A DNA stretch of 64,000 nt from Bradyrhizobium sp. 132 (lineage in GTDB: Bacteria; Pseudomonadota; Alphaproteobacteria; Rhizobiales; Xanthobacteraceae): assembly GCF_023074185.1 (NCBI RefSeq), contig NZ_JADPKY010000006.1:1-64000 (forward strand), in the 5' to 3' direction. Of the stretch, positions 51,318-59,865 are shown piece after piece. Every line of letters starts with the position of its first letter. The first letter of the stretch is position 1. The notes beneath the pieces were generated by a model. That model worked only from the letters and a program-made list of their open reading frames with translations. It was not told where the DNA came from and searched no databases. The position numbers were made by a program, and so were the translations under genes.

Positions 51318-52616
51318 TCAGCTCTGGATCAAGGCCTTCACCTGGGGAAAACAGGCGGTAAAAGTGGCGCCCTGCTTGGGCACGCTTTCGATCAAAAGCC
51401 GGCCGCGATGGCGGTTAAGAATATGTTTCACCAGCGATAATCCGAGGCCGGTGCCGCCCTGCGAGCGGCTGTCACCGATATCGACCCGGTAGAAGCGCTC
51501 GGTCAGCCGCGGCAAATGCTCCGGCGCGATGCCGGGGCCGAAATCCCGGACCAGGACCCGGATTTCCTGAGTTCCATCAATGGCAGGACTGGACGTCAGC
51601 GACACGACGACACGGCCGCCCGAGGCGCCGTACTTGAGCGCGTTCTCGATCAAATTCTCGAACAGGCGGAGCAGCTCCTCGCGGTCGCCCGCGATCATCA
51701 CCGGCGTCTCCGGCAGATGGGTCTCGACCTCGACCCGGCGTTCCCGCGCCAGCGGCTCGAGCCCGTCGGCGACCTGGAAGATGATCGGCAGCAGGTCGAC
51801 CAGGGTATCGGGCCGCACATGGGCCGACAGTTCCACCCGCGACAGCGACAGCAGATCGTCGATCAGGCGCGCCATGCGGGTGGCCTGGTTGTGCATGATG
51901 CCGAGGAAGCGCTCGCGCGCCTTGGGATCGTCCTTGGCCTGGCCCTGGAGCGTGTCGATGAAGCCGGACAGTGCGGCCAGCGGCGTGCGGAGCTCGTGGC
52001 TGGCATTGGCGACGAAGTCGGCGCGCATTTCCTCGACCCGGCGCAGCGGCGTCTGGTCGTGGAAGGTCATCAGCATGCATTTGTCGGCGCCGCCGAAGGT
52101 GGTCGGCACCGGCACCGGCGTGATGGTCAGCTCCATCCAGCGATCGACCGGGACATGGTCGAGATAGGTCGCGCGCCGCGGCTCGGTGGTCGCGATCGAC
52201 TCGCGCAGAGCGGTGATGATCTCCGGTGAACGCAGCGCGAACTGGGCCAGCTCGTTCCGGCGCAGCGCCGGCGCAAGCTGGGCGGCCGCAGCGTTGAGAT
52301 GGATGACGCGGCCGGCACGGTCGAGCAGCACCGCAGGATCGGGCATTCCGGCAACAACCGCGGCCACCGCCGCGCTCTCGACGGGGTTGACGCGGCGGGT
52401 GTCTTCGCGCGAGGCGGCAGTATCGTGCAGGCGCCACGGGATCAGCGCTGCGGCCGCGATGCAGAGGAACACTGTCGCCGCCCGCATCATCGACAATTCG
52501 CCGAGCGAGACCACCACCGACAGCGCCAGCGCTGCGGCGATCAGGATGATGGTCGAGTGCCGCAGCCGGTCGGACCAGGGCCGGGCGGTGGGAGACGATG
52601 GGGCGTCGATCGCCAT
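51318..52616 (-). CDS. phoR: Phosphate regulon sensor histidine kinase PhoR
   Basis: A 432-residue inner-membrane histidine kinase. Two hydrophobic segments near the N-terminus (about residues 21-60) anchor it. A PAS domain follows ('VAGMPDPAVLLDRAGRVIHLN'), then the HisKA box with phospho-His at about residue 207 in 'NASHELRTPLAAL'. The ATPase has N box 'LFENLIENALKYG', G1 'DFGPGIAPEHL' and G2 'GGTGLGLSLVKHI'. ATG 52616 is used; TTG 52634 is an upstream option. It phosphorylates PhoB in low phosphate. pstS follows after 144 bases including the Pho box. Confidence 0.93.
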   Translation of the reverse strand: MAIDAPSSPTARPWSDRLRHSTIILIAAALALSVVVSLGELSMMRAATVFLCIAAAALIPWRLHDTAASREDTRRVNPVESAAVAAVVAGMPDPAVLLDRAGRVIHLNAAAAQLAPALRRNELAQFALRSPEIITALRESIATTEPRRATYLDHVPVDRWMELTITPVPVPTTFGGADKCMLMTFHDQTPLRRVEEMRADFVANASHELRTPLAALSGFIDTLQGQAKDDPKARERFLGIMHNQATRMARLIDDLLSLSRVELSAHVRPDTLVDLLPIIFQVADGLEPLARERRVEVETHLPETPVMIAGDREELLRLFENLIENALKYGASGGRVVVSLTSSPAIDGTQEIRVLVRDFGPGIAPEHLPRLTERFYRVDIGDSRSQGGTGLGLSLVKHILNRHRGRLLIESVPKQGATFTACFPQVKALIQS

Positions 52617-52663
52617 CGGGGCGGGCTTCTCCAAGGGGCTTTTAGGCTCAAGACTTGCGCCGG

Positions 52664-53719
52664 TCAGGCACCGCTGTCGCTGCGCTTTCTCACATAAGCG
52701 GCTTCAGGCGCGGGGCCGGGGTCGAGCTTGAGCGCGGCCTGCTGCAAACGTTTCGATCGTGCGCCGATGATAACCTCGCGAAACGTCAGCAAGACTACAG
52801 ATATGACGAAGGGGGACAGATAATAGAGCACGCGGAACAGCAGCATGCCGCCCAGCAGTTCCTCGCGGTCCATCTGCCAGAGGCCGACCAGCATGGCGGC
52901 GTCGAACACGCCAAGGCCCCCGGGCGAATGGCTCGCAAAGCCGAGCAAGGTGGCCGAGACGAAGATCACCGCGACCACCACGAAGCCGAGATTGGGCTCG
53001 TCCGGAACCAGCACGTACATCGCGAGCGCGCAGAAGCCGAGATCGATGATGCCGATCGTGATCTGGAGCAGCGTCAGCGGGCCGCCCGGCAGCATCACGG
53101 TCCAGGGTCCGCGACCGACCATCCGCGGCTGGGTCCAGACCCAGACCACATAGGCGACCAGCCCGACGATGATCATCATCGCCAGCGTCCGGTTCAGCCA
53201 GGGCGGCAGCTGGTCGATCGCCGCGGCGGCCTCCGGATGATAGGAGATGCCGAGGCCCAGCACGGCGGCATTGCCGAGCCAGAAAGTCAGGCCGGCGAGG
53301 AAACAGATTTTTGCGACGTCGATCGCGTTCAGGCCGTAGGCCGAATAGATGCGGTAGCGCACTGCGCCGCCGGTGAAGACGCTGGCGCCGACATTGTGGC
53401 CGATCGAATAGCTGGTAAAGGCGGCGAGCGCGTTGATGCGATAGGGCACGTGCGCGTGGCCGATCGCGCGCACGGCGAACAAATCGTAGAAGGTCAGCGT
53501 GAAATAGCCCGCGGCGACGAACAGCCCCGCCATCGCAATCTGGCTCGGCTCGGTGCTCTTGATCGCTTCAAGGACCTCGTTGACATCGATGCCGCGCAGC
53601 ATGTGGTAGAGCACGTAGCAAGCGATGCCGATGACCGCGACGCTGATCACAACTCCAAGCTTATGCAGGATTTGCTTCTGGCGCAGAAACGACATCGCTC
53701 TGCGTATGGCTTCCAGCAT
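52664..53719 (-). CDS. Lysylphosphatidylglycerol synthase transmembrane-like (flippase-like) protein
   Basis: A 351-residue polytopic inner-membrane protein of the UPF0104/AglD-like family. About eight helices are visible. Conserved parts: 'AAFTSYSIGHNVGASVFTGGAVRYRIYSAYGLNAIDVAKI', and 'LGFASHSPGGLGVFDAAMLVGL'. It matches the membrane half of MprF-type proteins but lacks the lysyl transferase domain. A lipid-flipping role is possible. It lies 47 bases upstream of phoR on the same strand, with no known link to phosphate sensing. Confidence 0.85.
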   Translation of the reverse strand: MLEAIRRAMSFLRQKQILHKLGVVISVAVIGIACYVLYHMLRGIDVNEVLEAIKSTEPSQIAMAGLFVAAGYFTLTFYDLFAVRAIGHAHVPYRINALAAFTSYSIGHNVGASVFTGGAVRYRIYSAYGLNAIDVAKICFLAGLTFWLGNAAVLGLGISYHPEAAAAIDQLPPWLNRTLAMMIIVGLVAYVVWVWTQPRMVGRGPWTVMLPGGPLTLLQITIGIIDLGFCALAMYVLVPDEPNLGFVVVAVIFVSATLLGFASHSPGGLGVFDAAMLVGLWQMDREELLGGMLLFRVLYYLSPFVISVVLLTFREVIIGARSKRLQQAALKLDPGPAPEAAYVRKRSDSGA

Positions 53720-54170
53720 CTAAACCTCGAACAACGCTTCAGCGGCCAGGAAGGCCGGCGAACAGGCGGACGACACGCAGGCGCTCAACGAACCTTCGCC
53801 GCCGGCTCCGGCATCGCGCAGGCCCCCTTCCTCTCCCCTAGCGCGTTTTCGGGCGGAGTGGAATTCGGCAATTCGAACAAAAACTCGTGCCTTCAGTATT
53901 TTAGGCAGGGTTATGGGCTCCTGGTGCACGGTTTGGCGCTTTCGGCGGCAAGACTGACGCGAATCTCCATGGCGATCCTGCGCAGTCGCCATGAAGTTTT
54001 GATGATTTCGACCGCACAATGTTCCGTCACGGCTTAAGCCGACGTCAATCTATGGGCCGCACCCACCTCTTGAAAGAGGGGTGACTTGAGCGCTTGATCG
54101 CGGTTTTCCGATGTGCCGAACGGCCGCGCAGCCCGACCCTGACTCCCGTGGTCAAGGGGGCACGGCAACA
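53720..54170. other. Non-coding gap with one short hairpin
   Basis: 451 bases without a supported gene. The only clear structure is CACCTCTT-GA-AAGAGGGGTG at about 54065-54084, an eight-to-ten base stem. Reading frames here lack family similarity. An AT-richer stretch at about 53875-53915 is a possible promoter for the flippase-like gene. Confidence 0.45.
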
Positions 54171-54473
54171 TCACAGAGCGGCCGGCGGCGCGGTGCGCGA
54201 GACCACGCGGTCGCGCAGCCAGGCGCCGATGGTGCAGCCGACAAGGTAGCAGGCGAACATGATCAGGGCGAGGTCGAGCCAGTAGCCGAAACGGCCGGGG
54301 ACCACATGCGCGAACGAGACGGCGACCAGGGCGGCCGCAAGCACGGCGAGCCAGCGCGCGGTCACTTTCGAGGTGCCGTTGCCGCGCTGGACCACCGAGA
54401 TCCAGCCCATGCAAAAGCCGAGCAGTAGCGAGCCGATCAACCAGCCGAGATGAAACGAGACGAGATAGGGCAT
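54171..54473 (-). CDS. Small membrane protein, hypothetical
   Basis: A 100-residue protein with three hydrophobic helices: about 5-27 ('VSFHLGWLIGSLLLGFCMGWISVV'), about 41-56 and about 66-84 ('YWLDLALIMFACYLVGCTIG'), and an Arg/Pro-rich C-terminus. It starts two bases after the stop of the BON/OmpA protein gene, so the two are almost certainly co-transcribed. I do not recognise a family beyond similar proteins found beside OmpA-like genes. Confidence 0.75.
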   Translation of the reverse strand: MPYLVSFHLGWLIGSLLLGFCMGWISVVQRGNGTSKVTARWLAVLAAALVAVSFAHVVPGRFGYWLDLALIMFACYLVGCTIGAWLRDRVVSRTAPPAAL

Positions 54474-54475
54474 CG

Positions 54476-55870
54476 TTACCTCACCAGAAATTCGATGCGG
54501 CGGTTCTGCGCCTTGGCGTCTTCGGTGGCGTTACCGGCGACGGGCTGCGTGCTGCCATAGCCGACCGCGGTGAAGCGGCTGGCGGGCAGCCCGGCCTTGA
54601 CCAGATAATCGATCACCGCCTGCGCGCGCTTCTGCGAGAGAGCCTGGTTGAAGGCGTCCTCACCGTCGGCATCGGTATGCCCGGCGACCTCGATATTGGT
54701 GGTGGGGCATCGCAGCGCCGTCTCGATCAGATGATCGAGAATGCCGGCGGAATCCGGATCGATGTCGGCGCGCTTCGCCCCGAAGCGGATCTTGGCCTTG
54801 GCCAGCAGCTCCGAGAACAATTGCTGGCACACGGTGCCGTCGACCGGGCCGGCCGCAGGTTTCACCGTGATTTCCGGCTTGTACTGCCAGTTTTTCGGGA
54901 AATCCTTGCCGAGGCCTGCCCGGATGTCGTTGGCGGCCCCTTCATAGAGCGCATCGCCCGACAGCTTTACCTCGCGGTCGGATACGACAAGCGTGCCGGT
55001 CGACAGTCGCGACAGCGCGCCGAGCGCTGCGACCACGGCGGGATTGAAGGCGCCGGGCGCGCCGAGGCTGGCCTTGAGATTGTCGACGACCTTTTCGTTG
55101 AAGAATTTCCGCGACGCGCTGGTGACGATTGCCGTGTGGACATTGTTGTCGGGAACATAACCGGTCAGCGTCACCGTCGCGGCCACCGGATCCTTGTAGG
55201 CCTGGAAGACGTAGGGCGGCGCCTTGACGTCGTTGGCAGCAATCGAGAAGCCCTCGGGCAGGTTCTTGAGCGCGGCTGCGACCGCTTCGCGGCCGCCGAG
55301 GTCGCGCGCCATGCCCGACAGATTGACCTTGGTGTCCGTTATCGTGATCTTGCCGTCCTTGAGCTTGCCGATCTGGTCGAGCAGCAGCGTCGCAGCCGCC
55401 TCGAACCGCGGCGGCGCGCCGCGCGCCAGCCCCATTTGATCGGCCACCTCGACGCCGCCGAGCTCCTTGCGGGCCGCCTCGGTCAGACGGCCCTTGATCG
55501 ACGGCAAGGGCGCGGAGCCTGACAGCGTCACCCGCACCACGTCGCGTTCGGCGTTCCAGACGAAGGGTTTGGCCTCGGGAACGAGGCGGGTCCGGTCGTC
55601 GACCAGGCGCACGCCGGGGACTGTCTCGACCGCCACCACGGCGTCGCGCCGCCCCTCCTCGGAAAACGCGTCCGCGGCCAGGCTGACGTCGCGGCCGTCC
55701 ACCGCGATCCGGGTCTTGTCCAGAACGGTGTCCTTGAGGGCGGCCGAACTCCGGGCGGAAAGGTCCGCCTCGACCGGCAAGGTATTATTCCAGGCCGCAA
55801 ATCCCCACATGACGGCCAGCGGGATTAACCCCGGCCACCATTTGCTGGCCCACCTGAAAAGCTTCTGCAT
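54476..55870 (-). CDS. OmpA/MotB-domain protein with BON-like repeats
   Basis: A 464-residue protein. One N-terminal helix (about 12-27) anchors it; no cleavage site is obvious. The central 300 residues contain repeated BON-like segments: 'DKTRIAVDGRDVSLAADAFS', 'ITITDTKVNLSGMARDLGGREAVAAALKNL', 'ATVTLTGYVPDN' and 'LVVSDREVKLSGDALYEGA'. The C-terminal OmpA domain binds peptidoglycan ('IEVAGHTDADGEDAFNQALSQKRAQAVIDYL', 'GYGSTQPVAGNATEDAKAQNRRIEF'). It likely spans from inner membrane to cell wall. Co-transcribed with the small membrane protein at 54171. Confidence 0.87.
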   Translation of the reverse strand: MQKLFRWASKWWPGLIPLAVMWGFAAWNNTLPVEADLSARSSAALKDTVLDKTRIAVDGRDVSLAADAFSEEGRRDAVVAVETVPGVRLVDDRTRLVPEAKPFVWNAERDVVRVTLSGSAPLPSIKGRLTEAARKELGGVEVADQMGLARGAPPRFEAAATLLLDQIGKLKDGKITITDTKVNLSGMARDLGGREAVAAALKNLPEGFSIAANDVKAPPYVFQAYKDPVAATVTLTGYVPDNNVHTAIVTSASRKFFNEKVVDNLKASLGAPGAFNPAVVAALGALSRLSTGTLVVSDREVKLSGDALYEGAANDIRAGLGKDFPKNWQYKPEITVKPAAGPVDGTVCQQLFSELLAKAKIRFGAKRADIDPDSAGILDHLIETALRCPTTNIEVAGHTDADGEDAFNQALSQKRAQAVIDYLVKAGLPASRFTAVGYGSTQPVAGNATEDAKAQNRRIEFLVR

Positions 55871-56034
55871 TCGACGACCCGAACTCTGGAACCGGAGACA
55901 AAACAAACCCTTGGCAGGCTGTCAAACCGGAAATGACGCCCTTCCAAAGGCCCTGCATGGACAATTGGAATAACTTTTTCTTCAAGGGTTCTTCCGTAAG
56001 TTGAATCCGGAATGCCAGAGTCCGCCCGCCGGTC

Positions 56035-57093
56035 ATGAAACAACTCCGAAACAACGTCATCCGCGCCGGGCTGGGAGCACTCTATTTCAGCGGGGCGCAC
56101 CATCTGTTGCGCCCGCTTTTATCGGGCGTCGGCGCTATTTTCATGCTGCACCACGTGCGGCCGGGCCGCGACGCCGCCTTCCAGCCGAACCGGCATCTCG
56201 AAGTCACCCCCGAATTCCTGCGCGCCACGCTCAGCCATTTGCGCTCGCACGAGATCGACATCGTCAGCATGGACGAGCTGCATGAGCGGCTGGTGCGGGG
56301 CCGGTTCGACCGCCGCTTCGCCGCCTTCACGCTCGACGACGGCTATCGCGACAATCTCGACTATGCGCTGCCGGTTCTGCGCGAATTTGACGCGCCTCTG
56401 GCGGTCTATGTCGCCAGCGATTTCGCCGAGGGCACGGGGCGGCTGTGGTGGGAGGCGCTGGAAGCCGTGATCGCCAAGACCGAGCAGATCGAGGTCAAAA
56501 TCGGCAATGCCGCGCTGCGGCTCGATGCGACGACGCCGGCCGCCAAGCAGGCGGCGTTCGACCGCGTGCACGACTGGCTCCGCGCATTGCCGGGCGAGCA
56601 CGATCTCAAGCGCGAGATCGAAGCGCTCTGCACCAGGTACGGCGTCGATATGACCGCGTTGTGCCGCGGCCTCTGCCTGTCCTGGGACGAGGTGAAGCGA
56701 TTTGCCGCCGACCCCCTGGTCACGATCGGTGCCCACACCATCAGCCATTGCAATCTCGCCAAGCAAAGCGAAGAGATCGCCACGCAAGAGATAGCCGTGA
56801 GCCGCGCGCGGATCGAGCAGGCGCTCGGCCGCAATGTCCAGCATCTTGCCTATCCCTATGGCGACCGCCAAGCCGCAGGCGAGCGTGAATTCGCCCTTGC
56901 GGCGGCCGCCGGTTTCAAGACCGCGGTGACGACGCGGCCCGGTATGCTGTTCGCCGAGAACGCCGGCCACATGACCGCGCTGCCACGCGTCTCGCTCAAC
57001 GGCAATTACCAGGACACGCGAATTTTGCCGGTGCTGACCTCAGGCGCCGCGACCGCGATGTGGAATGGCTTTCGAAGGATCGCGGCGGCTTGA
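56035..57093 (+). CDS. Polysaccharide deacetylase family protein
   Basis: A 352-residue NodB-homology (CE4) protein. It carries 'FTLDDGYRDNLDYALPVLREF' with the Asp-Asp pair, and the metal-binding H-x3-H in 'IGAHTISHCNLAK'; 'HLAYPYGDRQA' is also typical. The N-terminus has a short hydrophobic stretch ('LLRPLLSGVGAIFMLHHV') but no clear signal peptide. CE4 enzymes remove N- or O-acetyl groups from glycans. The substrate is unknown. It is divergent from the OmpA-like gene and followed by a repeat. Confidence 0.9.
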   Translation: MKQLRNNVIRAGLGALYFSGAHHLLRPLLSGVGAIFMLHHVRPGRDAAFQPNRHLEVTPEFLRATLSHLRSHEIDIVSMDELHERLVRGRFDRRFAAFTLDDGYRDNLDYALPVLREFDAPLAVYVASDFAEGTGRLWWEALEAVIAKTEQIEVKIGNAALRLDATTPAAKQAAFDRVHDWLRALPGEHDLKREIEALCTRYGVDMTALCRGLCLSWDEVKRFAADPLVTIGAHTISHCNLAKQSEEIATQEIAVSRARIEQALGRNVQHLAYPYGDRQAAGEREFALAAAAGFKTAVTTRPGMLFAENAGHMTALPRVSLNGNYQDTRILPVLTSGAATAMWNGFRRIAAA

Positions 57094-57110
57094 TCCAACC
57101 GCACACTCAG

Positions 57111-57203
57111 ACCTCATCCTGAGGAGCGCTCCGAAGGAGCGCGTCTCGAAGGATGGGCCGCCCGCATCCTTCGAGACGCGCTGGCGCGCTCCTCAGGATG
57201 AGG
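57111..57203. repeat. Dispersed palindrome, second copy (CCTCATCCTGAGGAGC ... CTCCTCAGGATGAGG)
   Basis: An approximately 93-base inverted repeat: CCTCATCCTGAGGAGCGC outside left, CGTCTCGAAGGATG in the middle, CATCCTTCGAGACG and GCTCCTCAGGATGAGG on the right. Very similar to 12223-12329. It occupies the gap after the deacetylase gene. Confidence 0.85.
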
Positions 57204-57277
57204 GCGGAGCTGACGACGAGCTGAGTTGACTCCCCTCCCCACCCCGCTCACAACCAGCGCAAACCAAGGGAGGCATC

Positions 57278-58087
57278 ATGTTCAACGATCTGTTCTCGCT
57301 CAAAGGCCGCGTCGCGCTGGTGACCGGCGGCTCGCGCGGCATCGGCAAGATGATCGCGGCGGGATTTCTCAGCGCCGGTGCGGCGAAGGTCTACATCACC
57401 GCGCGCAAGGCCGGGCCTTGCGAAGCGACCGCGAACGAGCTCACCGCGCAGTATGGCGGCGAGTGCATCGCGCTGCCGATCGACATCTCGACGCTCGCTG
57501 GCGCCGAGCTGCTCGCGAGTGAATTTGGGAAGCGCGAGCGAAAACTCGACATCCTCGTCAACAATGCGGGCGCCGCCTGGGGCGCGGAGTTCGACGAGTT
57601 TCCCGAGAGCGGCTGGGACAAGGTGATGAACCTCAACCTCAAGGCGCCGTTCTTCCTGACCAAGGCGCTGGCGCCGATGCTGCGCGCGGCGGCCTCGGCA
57701 GAGCGGCCAGCAAAGGTGATCAACATCGCCTCGATCGACGGCATTTTCGTTAATCCGGGCGAGACCTATTCCTACGCGGCGAGCAAGGCCGGGCTGATCC
57801 ATTTGACGCGGCGCATGGCCGTGAAGCTGATCTCCGACCATGTCGTGGTCACCGCGATCGCGCCGGGCCCGTTCAAATCCGACATGAACCGCGCCGCGCG
57901 CGACCACAGCGACGAGGTCTCGACCTGCGTGCCCGCGGGGCGCATCGGCACCGACGAGGACATGGCGGGTGCCGCGATCTATCTCGCCTCGCGCGCGGGC
58001 GACTATGTGGTGGGCGCAACCATCGCGGTGGATGGTGGAATTGTTTACGCAAACCCGGGGATCAAGGGGAGCGGGTGGGATAGCTGA
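57278..58087 (+). CDS. SDR family NAD(P)-dependent oxidoreductase
   Basis: A 269-residue short-chain dehydrogenase/reductase. The cofactor motif 'VTGGSRGIGK' (TGxxxGxG) is near residue 15; 'NNAGAAWG' is the NAG motif; the catalytic Ser is in 'INIASIDGIF' and Tyr-Lys in 'YSYAASKAGL'. The closing 'DYVVGATIAVDGG' is normal. The substrate is not predictable. It lies about 185 bases after the deacetylase gene and is convergent with boxB. Confidence 0.93.
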   Translation: MFNDLFSLKGRVALVTGGSRGIGKMIAAGFLSAGAAKVYITARKAGPCEATANELTAQYGGECIALPIDISTLAGAELLASEFGKRERKLDILVNNAGAAWGAEFDEFPESGWDKVMNLNLKAPFFLTKALAPMLRAAASAERPAKVINIASIDGIFVNPGETYSYAASKAGLIHLTRRMAVKLISDHVVVTAIAPGPFKSDMNRAARDHSDEVSTCVPAGRIGTDEDMAGAAIYLASRAGDYVVGATIAVDGGIVYANPGIKGSGWDS

Positions 58088-58126
58088 GGGTTGCCGCGAG
58101 GGCGGCGTGCCCTCGCCTCATACTCA

Positions 58127-58231
58127 GTGTCGTGCCCCGCGCAGGCGCGGCATCCAGTACGCTGCGGCCTATCGGTTCTAGGCCTCGCTGCCTCTGGAAT
58201 ACTGGATCACCCGCTTTCGCGGGTGATGACA
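58127..58231. repeat. Dispersed palindrome (GCATCCAGTACG ... TACTGGATCACCCGC type)
   Basis: Imperfect inverted repeat between convergent SDR and boxB genes. The left arm GCGCGGCATCCAGTACGCTGC faces GGAATACTGGATC, with a terminal hairpin CACCCGC-TTTC-GCGGGTG at 58208-58225. This family is typical of Bradyrhizobium intergenic DNA. It may act as a two-way terminator. Confidence 0.7.
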
Positions 58232-58265
58232 CCATTTGTATTGCGAGAGCGTCAGACCCTGACCC

Positions 58266-59717
58266 CTACGACTCGATCTTCACGTACTCGAAATCGCCCG
58301 GCTTGTTGTCGATGCCGACCTTCGGCGGCGAGATCCAGGATGCGAACACGCCGGTCTCGGTAACGGGCTGCATCAGCGAGGTGATGAAGTCGCCGTCCGC
58401 GGTCGAGGGCAGCCAATCATCCTTGCGCTTGGCCCAATTGGCGTCGTCGATCAGCAGACCGTCGGGCGTCGCGTGGATAGCCTTGAACTCGCCGATATGG
58501 CGGTGGAAAGCGACGTTGGGCAGCTTGAGCTCAAACTGATAGCCCGCGGTCGAGATCACCTTATTCCAGCGCAGCATGCCCTTGACGCAATCCTGGCTGT
58601 AATCGTCGCGCAGGCGCATGTTGAGCGCGGTCAGCGCCGGCTCGTCGACCAGCTTGATCTCGCCGTCGATGAACTTCAGCACCGGATAGGTCGCGTTCTT
58701 GAGCTGGTGATCGTCGTCGATCTGGGTCTCGTGATAGCGGCCCTTGATGCCGGTGTTGAAGGCGTTGGCCGCGTTGGTCGAGACTTCCGAGCCGAACAGA
58801 TCAAGCGATAGCGTATAGTGCAGGTTCAGCTTCTTCTGGATGGTCGGCAGGTCGATCACGCCGAGCGCGCGGACTTTTGCGATGTCGGACGGATCGGTGA
58901 TGCCGGCTTCGCGCATCGCATCGCAGGTGCGCTGCACGACGCGGGTGATGCCGGTCTCGCCGACGAACATGTGGTGCGCTTCCTCGGTCAGCATGAAGCG
59001 GCAGGTGCGCGACAGCGGATCGAAGCCGGACTGCGCCAGCGAGTGCAGCTGCATCTTGCCGTCGCGGTCGGTGAAATAGGTGAACATGAAGAAGGACAGC
59101 CAGTCCGGCGTCGCCTCGTTGAAGGCGCCCAGCATGCGCGGCGAGTCAGCGTCACCCGAGCGGCGGCGCAACAAATCGTCAGCCTCTTCACGTCCGTCGC
59201 GACCAAAGTACTTTTGCAGCAGGTAGACCATCGCCCAGAGGTGACGGCCTTCCTCGACATTGACCTGGAACAGATTGCGCATGTCGTACAGCGAGGGCGC
59301 GGTCTTGCCGAGGTGGCGCTGCTGCTCGACCGAGGCAGGCTCGGTGTCGCCCTGGATCACGATCAGACGGCGCAGCATGGCGCGATATTCGCCCGGGACC
59401 TCCTGCCAGGCCGGCTCGCCAAAATGCTCGCCGAACGGCACGACGCGATTCTCCTCCTGGGGCGCCAGAAGAATGCCCCAGCGATAGTCGGGCATCCGCA
59501 CATAGTCGAACTTGGCCCAGCCGCGCGGATCGACGGAGTAGGCGGTACGCAAATACACCAGCGACTCCTGGAAACCTTCCGGCCCCATGTCGCTCCACCA
59601 ATCCATGTAGCCGGGATGCCAGCCTTCCAGCGCCTTCAGCACCTGGCGGTCTTCGGCGAGATTGACGTTGTTCGGAATCTTGGTCGAGTAGTCGACGTTC
59701 ATGATGTTCATGCTCAT
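58266..59717 (-). CDS. boxB: Benzoyl-CoA 2,3-epoxidase subunit BoxB
   Basis: A 483-residue di-iron oxygenase component. With the BoxA reductase it turns benzoyl-CoA into 2,3-epoxybenzoyl-CoA. Di-iron ligands lie in 'NVEEGRHLWAM' and 'MLTEEAHHMFVGE', and 'DWLSFFMFTYFTDRDGKMQL' is a family segment. ATG 59717 has GGAG seven bases upstream; ATG 59711 is the next in frame. It follows boxC on the minus strand with a repeat between (about 150 bases). boxA is not in the window. Confidence 0.95.
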   Translation of the reverse strand: MSMNIMNVDYSTKIPNNVNLAEDRQVLKALEGWHPGYMDWWSDMGPEGFQESLVYLRTAYSVDPRGWAKFDYVRMPDYRWGILLAPQEENRVVPFGEHFGEPAWQEVPGEYRAMLRRLIVIQGDTEPASVEQQRHLGKTAPSLYDMRNLFQVNVEEGRHLWAMVYLLQKYFGRDGREEADDLLRRRSGDADSPRMLGAFNEATPDWLSFFMFTYFTDRDGKMQLHSLAQSGFDPLSRTCRFMLTEEAHHMFVGETGITRVVQRTCDAMREAGITDPSDIAKVRALGVIDLPTIQKKLNLHYTLSLDLFGSEVSTNAANAFNTGIKGRYHETQIDDDHQLKNATYPVLKFIDGEIKLVDEPALTALNMRLRDDYSQDCVKGMLRWNKVISTAGYQFELKLPNVAFHRHIGEFKAIHATPDGLLIDDANWAKRKDDWLPSTADGDFITSLMQPVTETGVFASWISPPKVGIDNKPGDFEYVKIES

Positions 59718-59739
59718 GGCCGTGCTCCTTGCGATCTCT

Positions 59740-59859
59740 TGTCCCGGATGCAGTGCGGCGCGAAGTGCTGCACTGCTGAGCCGGGACCTATTGTCCGGTC
59801 CGTAATGGGTCCCGGTTCTGCGCAGCGTCACTTCGTGCCGCAGCGCGCCCGGGACACGA
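59740..59859. repeat. Two dispersed palindromic units between boxC and boxB
   Basis: Two neighbouring units of the GTCCCGG...GCCGGGACC family. The first (59740-59788) has TGTCCCGGATGCAGTGC and CACTGCTGAGCCGGGACC. The second (59804-59859) has AATGGGTCCCGGTTCTGCG and CGCAGCGCGCCCGGGACAC. Other members are at 41418-41470 and 50094-50150. The insert lies inside the box gene cluster and may uncouple boxC and boxB expression. Confidence 0.75.
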
Positions 59860-59865
59860 AAGTCG

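Noticed and set aside
53720..54019. A 99-residue minus-strand frame directly upstream of the flippase-like gene
   Set aside because: Composition is unlike its neighbours, no family resemblance, and the frame ends exactly at the next start only by chance.
52655..54037. A 460-residue plus-strand frame over the flippase-like gene and the following gap
   Set aside because: Mostly antisense to a recognised membrane protein gene; no motif, and no ribosome-binding site judged convincing.
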